Positions 7,688 through 17,461 of a stretch of 64,000 nt of DNA are shown piece after piece. Every line of letters starts with the position of its first letter. The stretch's first letter is position 1. This stretch comes from Burkholderia seminalis DSM 23518. Its GTDB lineage: Bacteria > Pseudomonadota > Gammaproteobacteria > Burkholderiales > Burkholderiaceae. Made by a program: the position numbers and the translations under genes. The notes beneath the pieces were generated by a model that was not told the DNA's origin, did not search any database, and saw nothing but the letters and a program-made list of their open reading frames with translations. The DNA lies in contig NZ_CADFDK010000007.1 of assembly GCF_902832885.1 (NCBI RefSeq), forward strand, positions 62,001 to 126,000, in the 5' to 3' direction.

Positions 7688-9232
7688 TCAACGAAACACG
7701 TTCACCGCTTCCACGAGCCGCGCCGCCTGCTGCTTCAGGCTCTCCGACGCCGCCGCACTCTGCTCGACGAGCGCCGCGTTCTGCTGCGTGATGTTGTCCA
7801 GATGCACGACCGCCTGGTCGACCTGCGCGACGCCCGTGCTCTGCTCGGCCGTCGACGAGCTGATCTCCGCGATCAGGTCCGACACGCGCTTCACCTGCGT
7901 GACGATGTCCTCCATCGTCTTGCCCGCGCCGTCGACGATCCGCGCGCCCGATTCCACGCGATCGACGCTCGCGCCGATCAGCGCCTTGATCTCCTTCGCC
8001 GCGTTCGCGCTGCGCTGCGCGAGTGCGCGCACCTCGCCCGCCACCACCGCGAAACCGCGTCCCTGGTCGCCCGCGCGCGCGGCCTCGACCGCGGCGTTCA
8101 GCGCGAGGATATTGGTCTGGAACGCGATGCCGTCGATCACGCCGATGATGTCGGCGATCTTGCGCGAACTGGCGGTGATGTCGTTCATCGTCGTCACGAC
8201 CTCGCTCACCGCCTGCCCGCCGCGCTCGGCCGCATCGCTCGCCGACACCGACAACTGGTTCGCCTGCAGCGCCGTTTCCGCATTGCTCGACACGGTCGCC
8301 GTCATCTCGGCCATCGACGCGGCCGTCTGCTGCACGCTTGTCGAGGCCTGTTCGGTACGTGCGCTCAGGTCGTTGTTGCCCTGTGCGATCTCGTTGCTCG
8401 CGCGCTGCACGTTGTGCACCTGCTCGCTGACGTCGTCGACGAGCCAGCGGAACATCAGCCCGAGCTGGTTGATCGTGCGCAGCGTCATGCCGATCTCGTC
8501 GACGCGGTTCATCCGCACGCTGCTGCGGCTCTCGCCGGTCGCGACGCGCAGCGCCTCGTCGCGCAATTGCCGAAGCGGCTGCACGATCTGCGCATCGAGC
8601 CACCAGCCGGCAACCGCCGTCACGCCCACCGCCGCGCCGGCAAACGCCGCCAGCGCGCCGCCGGTCAGCCCGCAGGCCCAGCCGGCGCCGACGACGGCCG
8701 GCGCCAGCACGCCCAGCGCCGCATGCACGCGCGCGCGCACCGACATCGTCTGGAACAGCGAAACAACGCGCATCACACCCGTGCGGACGATCAACCCCTT
8801 GTGGAAGCGGCGATTGCCGGCCTTGCCTTCGCGGAAATCGCGATACAACGCTTCGGCGGCCGCGATCTCGTCGCGCGTCGCCTTCGTGCGCACCGACATA
8901 TAGCCTTTCGGCTGGCCGTTGCGCATCACCGGAATCGCGTTCGCGCGCACCCAGTAGTGATCGCCGTTCTTGCGGCGATTCTTCACGAGCGCGGTCCACG
9001 GCTCGCCGCCCTTGAGCGTCGCCCACATGTCGGCGAACGCCTCCTTCGGCATGTCCGGATGGCGCACGACGTTGTGCGGCTGACGTTCGATTTCGTCGGG
9101 AGAAAATCCGCTGACCTGGATGAATGCCGCGTTGGCGTACGTGATGTAGCTGTCGGCATCGGTCGTCGACATCAGCGTCGCGTCATCGGGGAAATCGAAT
9201 TCGCGTTGCGTGACGGGCTGGTTGTTGCGCAT
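7688..9232 (-). CDS. PAS-containing methyl-accepting chemotaxis protein (Aer-like), intact copy
   Basis: The 514-residue chemoreceptor has an N-terminal PAS domain (about 20-130; [15 protein letters not shown] and NVVRHPDMP are Aer-like), a hydrophobic region with two membrane helices near 170-215, a HAMP-like linker and a long signalling coiled coil. The conserved tip is [20 protein letters not shown]. Aer-type PAS domains often bind FAD and sense redox or energy state; that ligand is inferred. There is no large periplasmic domain. The product would signal through CheA/CheW. A FliA-like promoter at 9335-9361 suggests expression with the flagellar regulon. The next gene upstream is an almost identical, frameshifted copy. 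Confidence 0.93.
   Translation of the reverse strand: MRNNQPVTQREFDFPDDATLMSTTDADSYITYANAAFIQVSGFSPDEIERQPHNVVRHPDMPKEAFADMWATLKGGEPWTALVKNRRKNGDHYWVRANAIPVMRNGQPKGYMSVRTKATRDEIAAAEALYRDFREGKAGNRRFHKGLIVRTGVMRVVSLFQTMSVRARVHAALGVLAPAVVGAGWACGLTGGALAAFAGAAVGVTAVAGWWLDAQIVQPLRQLRDEALRVATGESRSSVRMNRVDEIGMTLRTINQLGLMFRWLVDDVSEQVHNVQRASNEIAQGNNDLSARTEQASTSVQQTAASMAEMTATVSSNAETALQANQLSVSASDAAERGGQAVSEVVTTMNDITASSRKIADIIGVIDGIAFQTNILALNAAVEAARAGDQGRGFAVVAGEVRALAQRSANAAKEIKALIGASVDRVESGARIVDGAGKTMEDIVTQVKRVSDLIAEISSSTAEQSTGVAQVDQAVVHLDNITQQNAALVEQSAAASESLKQQAARLVEAVNVFR
7688..9232. repeat. Tandem duplication, unit 1 (chemoreceptor)
   Basis: This 1.5-kb stretch is repeated in the same orientation at 9644-11186. 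The two agree almost base for base over most of the signalling domain (for example 7730-8500 against 9690-10460) and differ more in the N-terminal PAS part and in the intergenic DNA. Recombination between the copies could delete or convert one. Confidence 0.85.
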
Positions 9233-9643
9233 GGTGAGGAGCTCCGGATGGCGGATCTTGCGCCCGCTTGTGGATTGATTCGAGACCCGCGCGCATTGCT
9301 GTCGATTCGCATGCGCGTGAGCCGTGCTCCTGCGCTTTCGGCAAATTCCACGAAAACATTACGGTGTATTCGGGAAAATATTCATTAAATTTGCATCATC
9401 TTGTTTTTGCCGAATCGTTTGTTTATGGATGAAACAAAAGCCTTGCCGGACAACGGTTTAACGGGTATTCGTCTGATTATTGATTTCGATTCGGCCAATT
9501 CCATTTAATGCGCCGCCGGAAAAATCGGAATACGAATATTTCTCGTTTATCGAATTTCGATTGAAGCAAAAAAAGCCATGCGCAGGGTGCGCGACATTCG
9601 GAAATCTTCGATCGAATCCGCCCGTCGCGCACGCTTGCGGCCA
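9233..9643. other. 411-nt intergenic region, A+T-rich, between the two chemoreceptor genes
   Basis: The region carries the leader and FliA-like promoter of the downstream chemoreceptor. From about 9350 to 9590 it is distinctly A+T-rich compared with the flanking genes. I see no gene and no terminator with a clear T-run. Confidence 0.6.
9335..9361 (-). promoter_or_regulatory. FliA (sigma-28) promoter of the intact chemoreceptor gene
   Basis: On the minus strand TAATGTTT, an 11-nt spacer and GCCGAAAG resemble the flagellar consensus TAAAGTTT-N11-GCCGATAA (7/8 and 6/8 matches). It lies about 100 nt upstream of the ATG at 9232. The same arrangement stands upstream of the second copy. Confidence 0.7.
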
Positions 9644-11186
9644 TCAGCGGAACACGTTCACCGCATCCACCAGCCGGGTCGCCTGCTGCTTCAGGCTCTC
9701 CGATGCCGCCGTGCTCTGCTCGACGAGCGCCGCGTTCTGCTGCGTGATGTTGTCCAGATGCACGACCGCCTGGTCGACCTGCGCGACGCCCGTGCTCTGC
9801 TCGGCCGTCGACGAGCTGATCTCCGCGATCAGGTCCGACACGCGCTTCACCTGCGTGACGATATCCTCCATCGTCTTGCCCGCGCCGTCGACGATCCGCG
9901 CGCCCGATTCCACGCGCTCGACGCTCGCGCCGATCAGCGTCTTGATCTCCTTCGCCGCGTTCGCGCTGCGCTGCGCGAGCGCGCGCACCTCGCCCGCGAC
10001 CACCGCGAAACCGCGCCCCTGTTCACCGGCCCGCGCGGCCTCGACCGCCGCGTTCAGCGCGAGGATGTTGGTCTGGAATGCAATGCCGTCGATCACGCCG
10101 ATGATGTCGGCGATCTTGCGCGAGCTGTCGGTGATCTCGCTCATCGTCGTCACGACCTCGCTCACCGCCTGCCCGCCGCGCTCGGCCGCGTCGCTCGCCG
10201 ACACCGACAGCTGGTTCGCCTGCAGGGCCGTCTCCGCGTTGCTCGACACGGTCGCCGTCATCTCGGCCATCGACGCGGCCGTCTGCTGCACGCTCGACGC
10301 GGCCTGCTCGGTGCGCGCGCTCAGGTCGTTGTTGCCCTGTGCGATCTCGTTGCTCGCGCGCTGCACGTTGTGCACCTGCTCGCTGACGTCGTCGACGAGC
10401 CAGCGAAACATCAGCCCGAGCTGATTGATCGTGCGCAGCGTCATGCCGATCTCGTCGACGCGGTTCATCCGCACGCCGCGCCGGCTTTCACCGGTCGCGA
10501 CGTTCAGCGCCTGCTCGTGCAACCGCTTCACCGGTTGCACGATCTGCGCGTCGAGCCACCAGCCGGCCGCGGCCGCCACGCCGGCCGTCACCGCGGCGAA
10601 CGCCGCGAGCCCGCCGCCGGTCAGCCCGCAGGCCCAGCCCGTGCCGACGACGACCGGCGTCAGCACGCCCAGCGCCGCATGCACGCGCGCGCACCGACAT
10701 CGTCTGCGGCAGCGACGCGATGCGCAGCAGCCCGGTACGGATCACGAGCCCCTTGTGGAAGCGGCGCTGGCCGGCCTTGCCTTCGCGAAACGCGCGATAC
10801 AGCGCATCGGCGGCCACGGTCTCGTCGCTCGGCGCCTTCGTGCGCACCGACATGTAGCCCTGCGGCTGGCCGTTGCGCATCACCGGAATCGCGTTCGCGC
10901 GCACCCAGTAGTGATCGCCGTTCTTGCGGCGGTTCTTCACGAGCGCGGTCCACGGCTCGCCGCGCTTGAGCGTCGCCCACATGTCGGCGAACGCCTCGCG
11001 CGGCATGTCCGGGTGGCGCACGGCATTGTGCGGCTGGCCGACGAGTTCCTCGTTCGAATAGCCGCTCACCTGCGCGAATGTCGTGTTCGCGTACGTGATG
11101 TAGCTGTCGGCATCGGTCGTCGACATCAGCGTGACGTCGTCGGGAAAATCGAATTCCTGTTGGGTAACGGGCTGGTTGTTGCGCAT
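9644..11186 (-). pseudogene. Second PAS chemoreceptor, frameshifted
   Basis: This paralogue of the 7688-9232 gene starts at ATG 11186 ([14 protein letters not shown]) with an Aer-like PAS domain (YANTTFAQVSGYSNEELVG), but the frame breaks just before the membrane region. The plus-strand tract CGCGCGCGC (10684-10692) has 9 nt where the intact copy has 11 (8728-8738). After MSVRAR the N-terminal frame runs into unrelated sequence. The HAMP and signalling part continues in another frame from a GTG at 10684 and is otherwise perfectly preserved to its stop at 9644. Such preservation suggests a recent break, a phase-variable tract, or a sequencing error. A FliA-like promoter remains upstream. Confidence 0.85.
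9644..11186. repeat. Tandem duplication, unit 2 (chemoreceptor)
   Basis: Direct repeat of 7688-9232. This copy is two bases shorter; the difference is in the CG dinucleotide tract at 10684-10692. Confidence 0.85.
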
Positions 11187-11497
11187 GCAAGGCTCCGAAA
11201 GGCGGATTGGTTGTCCGCGCCGCGCTGAAATCACGCTCAGTAGCCGAAAAACGGTTGATCGCTTTACGACGTTCTCGTCCTTGCTGTCGGCAATTCGGCA
11301 GAAAACCTTAATCCTGCCGCGCATAAAATATGCAATCCAGCCATTACCATGATTTCGATCAAATATTCCGGCGATAATCGCCGCGCACGCGTGTCCGCCG
11401 GTCACAACGCACCGCCCGGCGTGCCAATGCGGGCATCCATTGCGCACGGCGAAACGATATGGCCTATCCTGCTCCATTCCACCGGAATTCGAATTCG
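11187..11497. other. 311-nt divergent intergenic region
   Basis: It separates the frameshifted chemoreceptor (leftward) from the methyltransferase (rightward). It holds the FliA-like promoter at 11284-11310 and an A+T-richer stretch around 11300-11370. I see no further gene. The direct GAATTCGAATTC repeat at 11485-11496 lies just before the methyltransferase start. Confidence 0.6.
11284..11310 (-). promoter_or_regulatory. FliA (sigma-28) promoter of the frameshifted chemoreceptor
   Basis: The minus strand reads TAAGGTTT, 11 nt, GCCGACAG, against the consensus TAAAGTTT-N11-GCCGATAA (7/8 and 6/8). It is about 100 nt from the ATG at 11186, the same distance as in the intact paralogue. Confidence 0.7.
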
Positions 11498-12355
11498 ATG
11501 AAAAAGGCATTGCATGAACTGAATCGGCTGTCCTGGAATACGGCGACGGTCGCCCATAACAGCCATAAAGGCGATCAGGCCGCGTTTTTCCGCGCTGGCG
11601 GCACGACGCTGTTTCCGGAAGAACGAGAGCTGCTCGGCGATCTCGCCGGCCTGCGGCTCCTGCACCTGCAATGCAACGCGGGACAGGACACATTGAGCCT
11701 CGTGCGCGAAGGCGCGGATGCCACCGGCGTCGACATCGCCGACGAGGCGATCGGCTTCGCGCGGCAGCTGTCGGCCGATGCGGGGCTGCCCGCGCGGTTC
11801 GAGCGCGCCGACGTGCTCGACTGGATGCCCGAAGCGGCCGCGCGCGGCGAGCGCTTCGACCGCGTGTTCACGTCGTACGGCGCGATCTGCTGGCTGTCGG
11901 ACCTCACCGTCTGGGCGCGCGGAATCGCCGCGCTGCTCGCGCCGGGCGGCCGCTTCGCGATGGTCGAGTTCCATCCGTTCGCGCTGGTTTTCGATGAACA
12001 CTGGCAGCCGCACTACGACTACTTCCAGCGCGACGCGACCGAGGAGCCGGCAGGCGTCGGCGACTACGTCGCGGTGTCCGGCACCGGGCTCGGCGCGCGG
12101 CACGATCATCCGGGCATCGTCGATTTCACGAATCCGCACCCGAGCTACGAGTTCATGTGGGGCATCGGCGACGTGGTGAACGCGCTCGTGTCGGCCGGCC
12201 TCGCGATCGACCGCCTGAACGAATATCCGTATGCGAACGGCTGGAAGGGCTTCGACGGCATGCGCGAGCGGGCTGGCCGCCGGATGGTGCCGCCCGACGG
12301 CATGCCGCGCCTGCCGCTGATGTACGCGATCGCCGCGCACCGGGTGGCCGCATGA
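11498..12355 (+). CDS. Class I SAM-dependent methyltransferase
   Basis: A 285-residue cytoplasmic enzyme with a Rossmann methyltransferase core. Motif I is LRLLHLQCNAGQDTLSLV; then GVDIADEAIGFAR binds the ribose, and a post-I segment FERADVLDWMPE follows. The rest resembles the UbiE/methyltransf_11-type proteins that often appear unannotated in Burkholderia. I chose ATG 11498 (MKKALHELNRLSWN), because NRLSWNxxTxxHNSHKGDQ is the typical N-terminus of this group. Its stop codon overlaps the start of the acetyltransferase gene (ATGA), so the two are translationally coupled. The methyl acceptor is unknown. Confidence 0.85.
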   Translation: MKKALHELNRLSWNTATVAHNSHKGDQAAFFRAGGTTLFPEERELLGDLAGLRLLHLQCNAGQDTLSLVREGADATGVDIADEAIGFARQLSADAGLPARFERADVLDWMPEAAARGERFDRVFTSYGAICWLSDLTVWARGIAALLAPGGRFAMVEFHPFALVFDEHWQPHYDYFQRDATEEPAGVGDYVAVSGTGLGARHDHPGIVDFTNPHPSYEFMWGIGDVVNALVSAGLAIDRLNEYPYANGWKGFDGMRERAGRRMVPPDGMPRLPLMYAIAAHRVAA

Positions 12356-12912
12356 CGCGCCACACCGCCGCCGACCGCGACGCGCTGTCCGCCCGCCTCC
12401 TTGCACGCGACGACGTGCCGCTCGTGTGGACCATCGACCGGCGCGAGATCATCGAGCACCTGTACGTGCTGCGCGACGGCACGCTGCACCTCGTGCCCGA
12501 GTTCCACGACGTCGCCGGCTGGCCCGACGGCGAAGCCGACCACTACACGCCGATCCTGCTCGACTGCCACGATCGCGGCGGCTGGTTCCTCGGCAGGTTC
12601 GACGGTGCACGGCTCGTCGCGGCGGTGATCGTCGACAGCCGGCCGCTCGGCCCGCAACGCGACATGCTGCAACTGAAGTTCCTGCACGTGAGCCACGACT
12701 GGCGCGGTTGCGGGCTCGGCGAGCAGCTCTACCGCACGGCGCAGGGGCAGGCACGCGCGATGGGCGCGCGCCGCCTGTATGTGTCCGCCACGCCGTCGCG
12801 GAACACGATCGACTTCTACCTGCGGCTCGGCTTCACGATCAGCCCGTCGCCCGACCCCGAGCTTTACGCGCTCGAGCCCGAGGACCTCCATCTGGAAGGA
12901 CCGGCGGCCTGA
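12352..12912 (+). CDS. GNAT-family N-acetyltransferase
   Basis: The 186-residue protein shows the GNAT acetyl-CoA fold: a beta strand LQLKFLHVSHDWRGCGLGEQLYRTA (motif A, with the pyrophosphate-binding R-G-C-G-L-G) and later SATPSRNTIDFYLRLGF (motif B). It overlaps the methyltransferase gene by four bases (ATGA) and lies in the same operon. A small-molecule or protein amine is the usual acceptor; the substrate is unknown. Confidence 0.85.
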   Translation: MTRHTAADRDALSARLLARDDVPLVWTIDRREIIEHLYVLRDGTLHLVPEFHDVAGWPDGEADHYTPILLDCHDRGGWFLGRFDGARLVAAVIVDSRPLGPQRDMLQLKFLHVSHDWRGCGLGEQLYRTAQGQARAMGARRLYVSATPSRNTIDFYLRLGFTISPSPDPELYALEPEDLHLEGPAA

Positions 12913-12997
12913 TGATCCGACGCGCGATGGCACAGGGAATTTCCCCCCTGCAGAAGCGACCAACAGCCGCCATTAACCGCCATGGAGCGCGACATTG

Positions 12998-13516
12998 ATG
13001 CACGACCCGCCACCGCCAGCCGCCCCGAAGATCCTCGTCAGCCTGTGCGTGATCGGCCATCCGGTCCGCTACAACGGCTCGGCGAAGACCGCCGCGCACG
13101 AAGCGCTCGCGCGGTGGCAGCGTGAGGGGCGTCTCGTGCCGGTCTGCCCGGAACTCGCGGGCGGCCTCGGCGTGCCGCGCCCGCCCGCCGAAATCGCCGA
13201 AGGCGGATCGGGGCAGCAGGTTCTGTCGGGTACCGCACGCATCGTCGACGTGAACGGCGCCGACGTGACGGCGCCCTTCGTATCCGGCGCGCGCACCGCG
13301 CTGGCACTCGCGCAGGCGCACGACTGCCGTTTCGCGATCCTCGCCGACGGCAGTCCGTCGTGCGGCAGCACGTTCATTTACGACGGGCATTTCGCGCACC
13401 GGCGGCATGCGGGCGCCGGCGTCACGGCGGCGTTGCTGCGCGCGCACGGCATCGAGGTGTTCGCGGACACCGAGATCGACGCGCTCGACGCGCGCATCAA
13501 ACAGCTCCGCGGTTAA
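12998..13516 (+). CDS. DUF523 family protein
   Basis: The 172-residue protein matches DUF523, with LVSLCVIGHPVRYNG at the N-terminus, VCPELAGGLGVPRPPAEI in the middle and SPSCGSTFIYDG near the end. The conserved Cys residues (LC, VCPE, PSCG) suggest an iron-sulfur or metal site, as in the related DUF1722/DUF523 proteins; that is inference. GGAG at 12984-12987 is about 10 nt from the chosen ATG, and a TTG three bases upstream is less likely. It lies 85 nt after the acetyltransferase gene, probably in the same transcript. The biochemical function is unknown. Confidence 0.85.
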   Translation: MHDPPPPAAPKILVSLCVIGHPVRYNGSAKTAAHEALARWQREGRLVPVCPELAGGLGVPRPPAEIAEGGSGQQVLSGTARIVDVNGADVTAPFVSGARTALALAQAHDCRFAILADGSPSCGSTFIYDGHFAHRRHAGAGVTAALLRAHGIEVFADTEIDALDARIKQLRG

Positions 13517-13518
13517 CG

Positions 13519-13556
13519 ACGATGGGCGGCACGAGCCTCCTCGTGCCGCCCATCGT
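13519..13556. terminator. Strong bidirectional hairpin between convergent genes
   Basis: A perfect 16-bp stem (13520-13535 with 13540-13555), extended by an A-T pair at 13519/13556, closes the loop CCTC. There is no long T-run, but it sits between the ends of the DUF523 and pcaF genes and probably stops or stabilises both transcripts. Confidence 0.6.
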
Positions 13557-13615
13557 TGCGAAGCGGAACGACAGTGACGCGGCGCATGGCCGGCCGCGTC
13601 ACCGCGTCATACCGA

Positions 13616-14818
<1,203 letters not shown>

Positions 14819-14894
14819 CAGTGTCTCCGGTCCCATGAAAGCTGGGAAATGAACAGGGCGCGCCCCTTGCATTGCCCGCCGGGATGCGCTTAAA

Positions 14895-14931
14895 TGTTCT
14901 ATATACGAACATAAGATCGTGTATCGAACGT
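14895..14931. promoter_or_regulatory. Candidate IclR/PcaR operator between pcaF and the regulator
   Basis: The minus strand carries two related elements: GTTCGATACACGAT (about 14917-14930) and GTTCGTATATAGAAC (14896-14910). The second is the centre of a perfect TGTTC-N7-GAACA palindrome (14895-14911). The first resembles the PcaR site GTTCGATAATCGCAC of Pseudomonas putida, known from the literature. Two direct repeats fit IclR dimers or tetramers. Confidence 0.65.
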
Positions 14932-15044
14932 TCAACGCATCATAGGGAGTGCGGGGACGACCTGTCAAGCGCGCGGCCTGCCGCGCGGTTGGCGTGTCAG
15001 GCCCCATGCGCTATCTTCTCGGCTGCACGATATTCCAGGCGCTC

Positions 15045-15833
15045 ATGACAACCGAAGACACCCAGACGAAACCCGGCGACTCCTATGTGCAGTCGTTCGC
15101 GCGCGGCCTCGCGGTCATCCGCGCGTTCGACGCGGCCCGGCCCGAGCAGACGCTCACCGAAGTCGCGTCGGCCACCGGGCTCACGCGTGCAGGCGCGCGC
15201 CGGATCCTGCTCACGCTGCAGACGCTCGGCTATGTCGAGGCCGACGGCCGGCTGTTCCGGCTCACGCCGAAAATCCTCGAGCTCGGCTTCGCGTACCTCA
15301 CGTCGATGCCGTTCTGGAATCTCGCCGATCCGGTGATGGAGCAATTGTCCGCGCAGATCCACGAAAGCTGCTCGGCCGCGGTGCTCGACCGCACCGAGAT
15401 CGTCTACGTGCTGCGCGTGCCGACGCACAAGATCATGACGATCAACCTGTCGATCGGCAGCCGGCTGCCCGCGTACTGCACGTCGATGGGCCGCGTGCTG
15501 CTGTCCGCGCTCGACGACGCGGCGCTCGACGAAACGCTCGCGCAGAGCAGCATCCGCGCGCATACGCCGCGCACGATCACGGATCTCGGCGAACTGAAGG
15601 CAACGATCGCGCAGGTGCGCCAGCAGGGCTGGGCCGTGGTCGACCAGGAACTCGAAGTGGGCCTGATGTCGCTGTCCGCGCCGATCCGCAACCGGCGCGG
15701 GCAGATCATCGCGGCGATGAACATCAGCGGCAACGCGCAGCGGCACACCGCGAAACAGATGGTGAAGGAGTTTCTCGGGCCGCTGCAGCAGGCCGCGCAG
15801 ACGGTATCGGAACTGGTCGCGCGGCGCGGCTGA
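15045..15833 (+). CDS. IclR-family regulator, PcaR/PobR subgroup
   Basis: The 262-residue protein has an N-terminal winged helix (QSFARGLAVIRAF, then TEVASATGLTRAGARRILLTL) and a C-terminal ligand-binding domain of the GAF-like IclR fold (ETVxxxx-type region VLRVPTHKIMTINLSIGSRLPAYCTSMGR). The opening SFARGLAVIRAF is typical of PcaR/PobR/PcaU regulators of the beta-ketoadipate pathway, which respond to beta-ketoadipate or 4-hydroxybenzoate. Its divergence from pcaF and the operator between them support control of pcaF. Start 15045 gives the usual length; an in-frame ATG at 15009 would add 12 residues. Confidence 0.87.
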   Translation: MTTEDTQTKPGDSYVQSFARGLAVIRAFDAARPEQTLTEVASATGLTRAGARRILLTLQTLGYVEADGRLFRLTPKILELGFAYLTSMPFWNLADPVMEQLSAQIHESCSAAVLDRTEIVYVLRVPTHKIMTINLSIGSRLPAYCTSMGRVLLSALDDAALDETLAQSSIRAHTPRTITDLGELKATIAQVRQQGWAVVDQELEVGLMSLSAPIRNRRGQIIAAMNISGNAQRHTAKQMVKEFLGPLQQAAQTVSELVARRG

Positions 15834-15848
15834 GCGGCCGGCCGCGCG

Positions 15849-17360
15849 TCAGCCGTTGCCGGCGAACGCCTTTCCCGTCGGCTTCATGCGGATTCCCGGC
15901 GTCAGCCGGGTCCACGGCAACTCGGCCGGATCGGCCGTCATCGGGCCAGGCGCCGTGGCGACCAGCACCGCCTCGGCGATATCCTGGAAATCGGCGCGGA
16001 AGTGCACCGAGCTCTTGTTGACGAGGATCTTCATCGATTCCGGCTCGACCCCGCCCACGCGATAGAGATTGCGGTCGAGCATCTGCGCCTTGCCGCTGCT
16101 CACCACGATCAGCACGCCGTCGATCCGCAGGCACGCGACCGGGCCGACATCCGCGCGCATGCCGTTCATCATCGGGCCGTCATACCGGCATACCCCGTCG
16201 GACAGGTGCACGACCTCGAAACGCGCGTGGTGCGGCGCGTCGCCGGGCACGCCGGAGACGCCGCCGAGCGCCACGTCGATGAACGCGCCGACACCGGCGC
16301 GATGGGCCGCGGCCGCGGCCGCCGGGTCCCAGATCAAGCCGATCGCGGCATCTTTCGCGCCGTTGCGCAGCAACGCCCGCAGCATGCCCGTCGTGTTCGA
16401 GTCGCCGCCCGCGCCGGGATTGTCCTGCGTATCGGCGATGACGACCGGCTTGCCGGCCCCCTCGGACAGCCGCATGGCCTCGCGCACGGCATCGTCGGGC
16501 GACAGGAACGGCACCTGCCACGCGGCTTCGTCCGCCAGCATCTTGTCGTGGAGCGCCTGCACGGCCGCCTCGGCCGACGCGGCGTCGTCGCCGTAGCCCC
16601 AGATGACCGGGCCGCATTCGGGGAAATCGGCCGCCGGAAAGCCCGGCGCGAACGACAGCGACGCCACGGCCCCGGTCTCCAGCGCCGCGAGCCGCGCATA
16701 CATGCCGCGCGCAGGTTCGAGCAGCGTGCACATGCCGTTGATCGGAATCAGGAACGGCAGCCGGCGCGCGGCGCGATGCAGCGGGCGGCGGCCCGCCCGC
16801 GCGTCGAACAGGCGCTCGAGCAGCGCGGCCGCGCGCGCGCCGGTCTCGGCCATGTCGACGTGCGGATAGGTACGAAAGGCGACCAGCGCATCGGCCTCGC
16901 GCAGCATCCGCGCGGTGACGTTGGCATGCAGGTCGAGCGACGCGACCACCGGCACGTCCGGGCCGACCGCCGCGCGCACGCGCTCGAGCAACGTGCCTTC
17001 GCCGTCGTCGGTATGCTCGGCGACCATCGCGCCGTGCAGGTCGAGGTACACCGCGTCGTAGCCTCCGCGGCGAACCGCCGCGACGATTTCTCCGGCAATG
17101 CGCTCGAACGCGTCCTCGGTCACGTGCGCCGACGGGCTTGCGCCCGCCCAGATGACCGGCAGCAAGGTCCAGCCACGCCGTTCGGCCGCGGCGATGAAGC
17201 CGCCGGCGGGAATATTGACGTCGCGCAGCGCGAGCACGTCCTCGCCGCGCACCATGGCCGGGAAGCCTTCGCCCCGCTCAAAGTTGGCGTATGCGGCTTT
17301 CGACGGTGCAAACGTATTGGTTTCATGCTGGAAACCGGCGATCAGGATGCGCGTGTTCAA
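15849..17360 (-). CDS. M81 family metallopeptidase (MlrC-like)
   Basis: The 503-residue product belongs to the M81/DUF1485 family, named after MlrC, the enzyme that finishes microcystin degradation in Sphingomonas. It starts RILIAGFQHETNTFAPS, with the conserved His-Glu (HETNTF) of the family, and includes YLDLHGAMVAEH with a metal-binding DLHG, and VVASLDLHANVT. The C-terminal VVSSGKAQMLDRNLYRVGG is also typical. In Burkholderia such genes usually sit beside an MFS carrier and a LysR gene, as here, so a peptide or lactam catabolic role is inferred. I chose the TTG at 17360: GGAGAC lies six bases upstream. The MFS gene is upstream in the same operon. Confidence 0.85.
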   Translation of the reverse strand: MNTRILIAGFQHETNTFAPSKAAYANFERGEGFPAMVRGEDVLALRDVNIPAGGFIAAAERRGWTLLPVIWAGASPSAHVTEDAFERIAGEIVAAVRRGGYDAVYLDLHGAMVAEHTDDGEGTLLERVRAAVGPDVPVVASLDLHANVTARMLREADALVAFRTYPHVDMAETGARAAALLERLFDARAGRRPLHRAARRLPFLIPINGMCTLLEPARGMYARLAALETGAVASLSFAPGFPAADFPECGPVIWGYGDDAASAEAAVQALHDKMLADEAAWQVPFLSPDDAVREAMRLSEGAGKPVVIADTQDNPGAGGDSNTTGMLRALLRNGAKDAAIGLIWDPAAAAAAHRAGVGAFIDVALGGVSGVPGDAPHHARFEVVHLSDGVCRYDGPMMNGMRADVGPVACLRIDGVLIVVSSGKAQMLDRNLYRVGGVEPESMKILVNKSSVHFRADFQDIAEAVLVATAPGPMTADPAELPWTRLTPGIRMKPTGKAFAGNG

Positions 17361-17372
17361 AAATGTGTCTCC
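17358..17372 (-). promoter_or_regulatory. Ribosome binding site that selects a TTG start (M81 gene)
   Basis: Minus-strand GGAGAC (17372-17367) stands six bases before TTG (17360-17358), which opens NTRILIAGFQHE. A second in-frame TTG at 17387 has no such site, so 17360 is preferred. Confidence 0.65.
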
Positions 17373-17461
17373 GGAAAAGGCCGTCAAGGCGCCGGCACCC
17401 CGCCGTCAGGGCCGGCGGGCGACGGCGCGCTGGATATTGGAATGCCCGCGGGCCCGTGACG

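Noticed and set aside
7688-11186. Transposon or prophage as source of the tandem repeat
   Set aside because: There are no transposase genes, terminal inverted repeats or target-site duplications near the copies. Plain duplication is sufficient.
10488-11693. Frame that joins the PAS domain of the second chemoreceptor to a 5' extension and a random tail
   Set aside because: The 5' extension beyond 11186 covers the promoter region, and the tail after the CG tract is out of frame relative to the paralogue. It is the effect of the frameshift, not a new protein.
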